Source of the DNA: Urechis unicinctus
Taxonomy: Eukaryota; Annelida; Polychaeta; Xenopneusta; Urechidae
Length of the DNA stretch: 64,000 bases
Direction of reading: 5' to 3'
Assembly (NCBI GenBank): GCA_034190875.2
Contig: CM067343.1
Coordinates: 14,935,073-14,999,072 of the forward strand
The translations under genes and the position numbers were made by a program. Below the pieces are notes generated by a model. That model searched no databases. It saw only the letters and a list, made by a program, of their open reading frames with translations, and was not told where the DNA came from. This document shows positions 58,919 through 64,000 of the stretch, in pieces; position 1 is the stretch's first letter; each line of letters opens with the position of its first letter.

Positions 58919-59131
58919 TTGGCCAACCCCTATCAACTACAGCGGCCATTCATGCCGTTTTATATTGGTCATAAAATAAAGTTGGCTACTCGATTTTTGT
59001 TAAATCAATACAAGTGGATGTTCTACAAAGAATTAACCCCATATAGACGGGTTAACAAGGCCACCAACGTAGTGTTTGCTGTTGTTAGAAAGACAGCAAC
59101 GTTAGTAAACATTTCCCGTGCCTCGTCTTAA
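58919..59131. pseudogene. Recurring conserved block, strand uncertain
   Basis: The plus strand is open for 70 codons (KWMFYKELTPYRRVNKATN, then VVFAVVRKTATLVNISRASS). The same block recurs near 32010-32230, 24130-24340, 42890-43100 and 45740-45930, and inverted near 49960. Read on the minus strand it gives a hydrophobic run, NVAVFLTTANTTLVALLTRL, that is also kept in several copies. Retained frames suggest a former exon, but the strand and family are undecided. Confidence 0.3.
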
Positions 59132-60871
59132 AGTAGCCGACCCCCTGCGGTATTTTCCTTGTCTGGATATACTGCTAATGACCTACATGCCATATATTAA
59201 CACCACCTATCCAATGTGGGGTAATTATTCTAGATTATAATCATCATTCTAACAACATTTAAAGAGGCATGACCAATGTTTCCGAGAAATGAGCTGCAAA
59301 TCAACACTACCATTGCTTCGCTGGCTCGCCCGCAAAATACGCCTGTAAGAATTATGATGCGTCGATCTGTTTGCAAGCTATAAAATAACATTTATTTCAG
59401 CCTACCCTCTGATTATCCCACTTTTTGCACTGCACAGTGTTTGAAGAGAGCGGGTTCAACAAACACAAAACCTGTGCACAATGTTAGGGGTTAATCACTA
59501 TGTGGTATCAACATATCGTCCCACGAATACCGCATGATGTGTTTAGGAGAGAGATGCTGTAAATTGTGTGCCTGATATATTCTGCTTCATTCCAAAGATG
59601 AATAATTTGGCCCTAGGGTTGGATACAGCCAGGAGGGTAAACAGGTATGGTGTAGTGTTGCCGTTCACACTACCTTACTTGAACGTGATCCAACCATCAC
59701 TGTACCAATACTGTCAATTTGTTAAAGACAACAACAAGTTCTCGGCATGGAGCATTATTGCCTGACATTCCTGTTGTTAAGAATTCTGACGGCATATTCA
59801 TCAACAGGAAACATAGTTAATAAGAGAAGCTATGACACAATCGACGCCGTGCATTGACATGACGTCCCATGAAGAAGATGAGAGCTCCTGTGTGCTTTCC
59901 TGTCGCCATTCAACTAAAGTGACAACAACGCCCATTATCAACTAACTTTTCCCATTTCAGCAGTATACACAGCTTACATTAGCAGCTGCGGTATTGTTAA
60001 ATGTAGCATTAGTTGGTGAATCAGCTGTATCTAGACATTAGGGTTGCTTACGCGCGGTACGTTTCCCGGATGCATAGCCGAGATAAGTGGTATTTTATCA
60101 ACTACAACGTAATATAATGCTCATCTTTCATCTTTCAAACAGCCAGCCGCAATAATTACTTGTTGTACTCCTACCCCGATTGTGTGCAGACATAATTGAT
60201 CGGGTGTTCCATTTTTCGAAACATGTCAGTTTACATTTTACGACTTTCTCCCCCACAGATTCGAACACCATAGCCACTTCATCAGAACCCATTTACCACG
60301 GTATCAAGTACTTTCAGTGTCGTCACTCAAATGCCGTTTATAATATAACACTGCGAAAGTATAACAGCTCATTTTCGTTGGACCTGCCTTTATTACTTCA
60401 ACGTTCTTTGTAGCCTACATACTGACCAACGCCACTTACTCATACGATTATTATTAATAGCTGTCATCCTCAATTAACATCTCAGCACAGCAATAACATC
60501 AAATATATTACATCGCAATAGTAAACAGAATGGAGTACCGTTTGACTGCCGTTAAACGTACATTTTAAGTGGCCCGATAGAAAAGTGGTATGTTACAACC
60601 ATGTTCATGCCAATTAGATACTAATGTAATTTAAAAAGACTTTAAAAATCGTTAGTTTACTCCTCGTAGTAGCTGCAACATACATGTTTGATTTTAAGTG
60701 ATAAACAGCTAGACCATTATCAATTCTCGCAGCCAAGGGAAGTTAGTGTAGGCTATAGCACAGCATACCATCAATACACACCTGCACAAATGCGTTATTG
60801 TTTGAAAATTCTTCTTCAGTAATTGTCTAATGAGCGTGTCCAATGCATAATGTTCTTATTTCTCAGGTTTT

Positions 60872-61010
60872 GTGAGGATTCAGACAGGCACAGTACTTAC
60901 AACACACACGCTTCAGAATGCTCAAGAACTAAACCAGCAGAAGACAATAAAATGGAAAGATGACATTAATGCGATCACAATGTACAGTTTCATACCACTG
61001 GTGATCGCGC
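60872..61010 (-). pseudogene. GPCR TM7 relic (copy at 60.9 kb)
   Basis: The minus strand reads ITSGMKLYIVIALM followed by SSFHFIVFCWF, aligning with ITSGLELVIEIA and SSINYVVFSWF of the pseudogene 1.8 kb away. This is the best preserved of the three isolated TM7 relics and shows that this unit once held at least two receptor copies in tandem on the same strand. Confidence 0.55.
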
Positions 61011-61888
61011 AATTGTAGGATTATATTAACTACAGAATTAATTAGCCATGCACATAGTGATTTATTCCCTAGGTGGGCTGGTGCCAGAATATTCATTTTC
61101 GGTAGCACATAATTTTTACTTAAAACTGACCGTTACCAATGGTTTCGTTGAGTGATATGTGTTACCTCTTCACATTACTATTTATAAGCTCAACAATAGG
61201 AACATACTTTATATCCTCGCCAACATATGGAAATCGACATATGTTGATCGTTACTTTCAGTCGATCACTAGCCAGGTAAACAGACCTAATGGTCTCGCTA
61301 GTGCAAAAGCTATGTGCAGAAGCTGACTAAACCAACCTTGGCATGATTTCGTGTTGCTAATACCACCCATATTTTAACAATCAAATTAATTATAGAATAC
61401 GCAGCCAATGACAATGATATATTAGTAGAAGCACAATGTACATCATATTTTGTCACGAAACTAATTTCAACGCAAGCGAAGTTCATGTTTGTATGATTCT
61501 AAAGTGTCCTGCTATCGAATTACACCAGGAAAGCTACATGTCGCATTGTTCACTTTCCAGTTTCCAATTTACGTGCAAATGCTTCATACAACTGAATACT
61601 ACTTCAACGGTTTCAGATTTGAAAGAAAATAGCAAAATAAACCGCCCATTTTATCCTCATTACGCTACCACTGAATGTTTCCATTGATAGATGATTTATT
61701 GTTTCATGAATGGTTTCAATCACAAACCACTGTAACTGTACATTCACCTCACGGAACGCTTAATTGGGTTAAATAAATAATTGGTCAGTGATGCGGATAC
61801 TCTTCGTGTGCATCATTTCACCTGTGGGCGATATTGTTAAGGATACGCTACACCATTAACAATTCTTGCAGCCAATAAATATTCATGA

Positions 61889-62702
61889 AGAGAACACCGA
61901 GCAGACTAAAACATCAATGCAATCCACCGACATTCATGTGACACGGTATGTTACTTATACCATGATTACTCAGCCAAACATTTCCTAAAGGGAATACAAA
62001 ACACGAAATGATTCATTCAATGATGCAAACAATGACAGGTGATAGATTTCCCTTGCCACCAACTTTAGGTACAGAATAGGATGAAAGGGGTGTTTTATTG
62101 GACAGTTATGAACTTTATGAGGTCATAGTGGTTGATACATTGGCACAAACCGCATTGGCTTTATTGAGTGCTCGTAGATGAAAAGTTAATATGAATTGCG
62201 TCAATAAGGCTAATCCCGTGTAAGCTAAGGCGGAGGATGTAAATAGGTGATGTTTAATGTAAGTTGATAAGCAGCAAATACGTTCTACGTGTTGAATGTG
62301 GAAGTTAGATAGAATCTTAGTATTTTGTGAATGCCCGCAATACAAATTTGTCACACACACTTAGCGATTGAGACTCACTTTGGTAAACGCAGCGTCCACC
62401 TCAAGCAAGGACATGATGTCATCTGAATTACAAAAGCAGAATAGTTACGAAAAGCAAATAAAGTATTGATCGCAGCACACAGTGAAAGGAATAAGGCATT
62501 ACACATATCATTACCAGATGACTAGCGGCGCTTGCTCTACGGTGTGATAGTGGGTGTCGCCATAAATACATACCTGTATAGGTGCGTTATCCATGAAGCG
62601 ATCCCTTCTTCTTCAGTAATTGTCGGATGAGCGGGTCCCGTGTATAATGCGATTGTCGATGAAGATTGTAATAGCTACCATTTTGGGAGGTTTTGGGAGG
62701 AT
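61889..62702. repeat. Repeat-unit DNA downstream of the GPCR pseudogene
   Basis: 61910-62100 is found inverted at 35540-35735. 62480-62730 resembles 26700-26940 (cataaatacatacctgtataggtgcgtta; cttcttcttcagtaattgtc). The cttcttcttcag block precedes every TM7 relic, so it marks the 3' side of each receptor copy. No separate gene seen. Confidence 0.6.
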
Positions 62703-63714
62703 TCATCGTGGCGCAGTACTGTTCTTAACCAAAATACGCTTTAGACCGTCCAATATCTTCTCTTCAAACCACGAAAAGACAACATAATTGATCGACGACT
62801 TTAAGTTGATTAAATATGCTCGCTATCTCAATCACTAGTTCCAGTCCGCTGGTGATCACACGAATGCCTGAACTCAGAATGGCCATGTATACGACATAAG
62901 GAGCTTGGCAGATGAAGAACACAATGATGATGCTCATTAACATGACGGTAATCTAGAATTCTTCCTTCTGGGCAGCTCCGGCCGTGCTACAATATTGATT
63001 ACTGACCATGTTAAACTTCAGATAGCGTGTAGTGTGTGTGATGAGGCATCAATTGAGCACAAGAAGCAGGTAGAAGGGTACAATGAACACGATGAAGCCA
63101 TTGAACAACCAGTGATAGACGATTATGAACCCGGTGCCATAAATAACGCTGGCCCTTGTTTGAGTTACATGGTGTTGGTGATACTGTCAATCGCGGTGAC
63201 GAACTGCACTGCATATAAGTTAGGTACGATGAAGGAAACGGTGAGGATGATGAAGTTAACTATGGAGGCTTTCTTAACCGTGCATATTATTCCAGCGAGG
63301 AATGGCCGACAAATGGCGATGAAGCTTTCTACAACCAACTTTACAATTAGCCATATCGAGGCCATCAAGAAAATCTGCATGAAAATACCGACAATGTGGG
63401 CATAGTACGTAAAATAATTGTATGAGGCATGTCCTGTGAAGTGATGTTCAATGTATTTGATGGAGAGCAAAACCATGAACAAAAGTTCTGCTGATGCTAG
63501 TGAAATTAGATGAGAGTTGGTCAAGGTGAACATACTCTTGCGGAGTATTCTAAACCTCAAACTATTGGTTATATGTATCTGTTGATGATATGGGGGGAGA
63601 GGGGGGGTGCAGGATGCGCTGCCTGGGACAGTTCCTTATGGTAAGAGTAGTTAAATATCATGTTATAAGTAGAGTGAATTAATGCTGGCCATGAGGAACT
63701 AATCGCGTCCGCCA
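62703..63714 (-). pseudogene. Class A (rhodopsin-like) GPCR pseudogene
   Basis: A cell-surface receptor of the rhodopsin class, probably peptide-receptor-like. From the Met codon at 63714 (MADAISSS) an extracellular tail with a possible glycosylation site (NYS) is followed by a loop and TM2 (ISLASAELLFMVLLSIKY, about 63506-63452), TM3 ending in the ERY-like ESFIAICRP (about 63404-63310) and TM4 (to about 63204). In other frames come TM5 (IIVYHWLFNGFIVFIVPFYL, about 63120-63060), TM6 with the FFICQAPYVVY motif (about 62945-62880) and TM7 with SSINYVVFSWF (about 62860-62755). The tail ends KNSTAPR and a TGA at 62705-62703. TM1 was not found. A stop sits just before TM6, and frame changes lie after TM4, after TM5 and inside TM7, so the gene is dead. 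A C-rich tract ending in AG near 63585 may be an old splice acceptor. Confidence 0.75.
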
Positions 63715-64000
63715 TTTTAATTCTGTGGACTGTTCCACCAAACTCACAGCAAATCCTGAGACTGAAGATTCTTCGTTGCGGGTAAGACCGCTTTGTGTCC
63801 GTCTTAGTACAAGCCACAATCGATGTTTCCACAACAAAGGGAAATAAAATAAACAGCAAAGACGAATTGTTGATTGAACACATATCGGACGTAGTGCGCT
63901 GTGTATGACAGCGCACCAAGATAGACATAAATAAAGGCAAAATGTCGTGTCTATTAGACCAAGTGGCAACCATAATAATGTTGCAAAAGGGTGCATTTTG
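63715..64000. repeat. Upstream region of the GPCR pseudogene, duplicated
   Basis: A close match to 36029-36330 and, inverted, to about 47200-47500. It contains gattcttcgttgcgggtaagaccgctttgtgtccg and cacaatcgatgtttccac. It lies 5' of the receptor start and so may be its former 5' untranslated or promoter region. Open frames on the minus strand here do not look like receptor sequence. Confidence 0.6.

Larger units (their letters stand above)
55178..61888 (+). repeat. Segmental duplication, copy 2 (6.7 kb)
   Basis: Direct partner of 28110-35528. It lacks three blocks present in copy 1 (near 58640, 59325 and 60148) and has an extra piece of about 40 bp near 55350-55395. The tggtgtgggacatatcgact block, minisatellite and relic order are the same. 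No intact gene. Confidence 0.85.

Noticed and set aside
62995-63405. 136-codon frame on the plus strand
   Set aside because: Antisense to the GPCR pseudogene, whose membrane helices and motifs are on the minus strand.

Overview
The window looks like nuclear DNA of an invertebrate animal, probably marine, but the species cannot be named from sequence alone. Two things point to an animal: a large virus-like DNA transposon of the Polinton/Maverick (adintovirus-like) group, and remains of rhodopsin-class (class A) GPCR genes with introns or decayed introns. No intact host protein-coding gene was found. There is no rRNA, convincing tRNA or CRISPR array.

Region 1, bases 1-1994 and 17070 onward, is AT-rich repeated host DNA. 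A Polinton of about 15.06 kb (2001-17063) sits inside it, bounded by a 6-bp target duplication (CCTAAG) and terminal inverted repeats of about 270 bp that differ at only about four positions plus a 3-bp tip difference. A second copy of the same host repeat at about 38.5-40.7 kb lacks the element, so the window holds both a filled and an empty site. From left to right the element carries a YqaJ-type nuclease, a small membrane protein, a fibre-like protein and a capsid-module protein on the minus strand; a further capsid-module gene on the plus strand; a long coiled-coil membrane protein (minus); then, all on the plus strand, the major capsid protein, packaging ATPase, several small membrane or basic proteins, integrase, a small Cys/His protein, protein-primed DNA polymerase B and a small coiled-coil protein. 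It is treated here as a fossil: young and nearly complete, with roughly half a dozen breaks overall, and not expected to work.

Region 2, 17-64 kb, has no intact gene. It is a patchwork of related, diverged copies of a unit of roughly 7-9 kb. The clearest pair is 28.11-35.53 kb and 55.18-61.89 kb (direct). A shortened inverted copy lies at 46.62-51.40 kb, and older copies cover 17-27.7 kb and 37-46 kb. Each fuller unit contains a degenerate 27-bp minisatellite and several short protein-like relics. The best relic is a GPCR pseudogene at 62.70-63.71 kb (minus strand) with TM2-TM7 recognisable in shifted frames. TM7 relics recur at 25.8, 34.6 and 60.9 kb, and N-terminal relics at 36.0 and 47.5 kb. 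The simplest reading is a tandemly amplified, decayed receptor-gene cluster later rearranged by duplication, inversion and deletion. A (TA)n tract of about 150 bp lies next to the junction where the unit's orientation flips.

Coordinates of repeat edges and identity judgements are by eye. Names of capsid-module proteins rest on recognised motifs and gene order rather than on any search.
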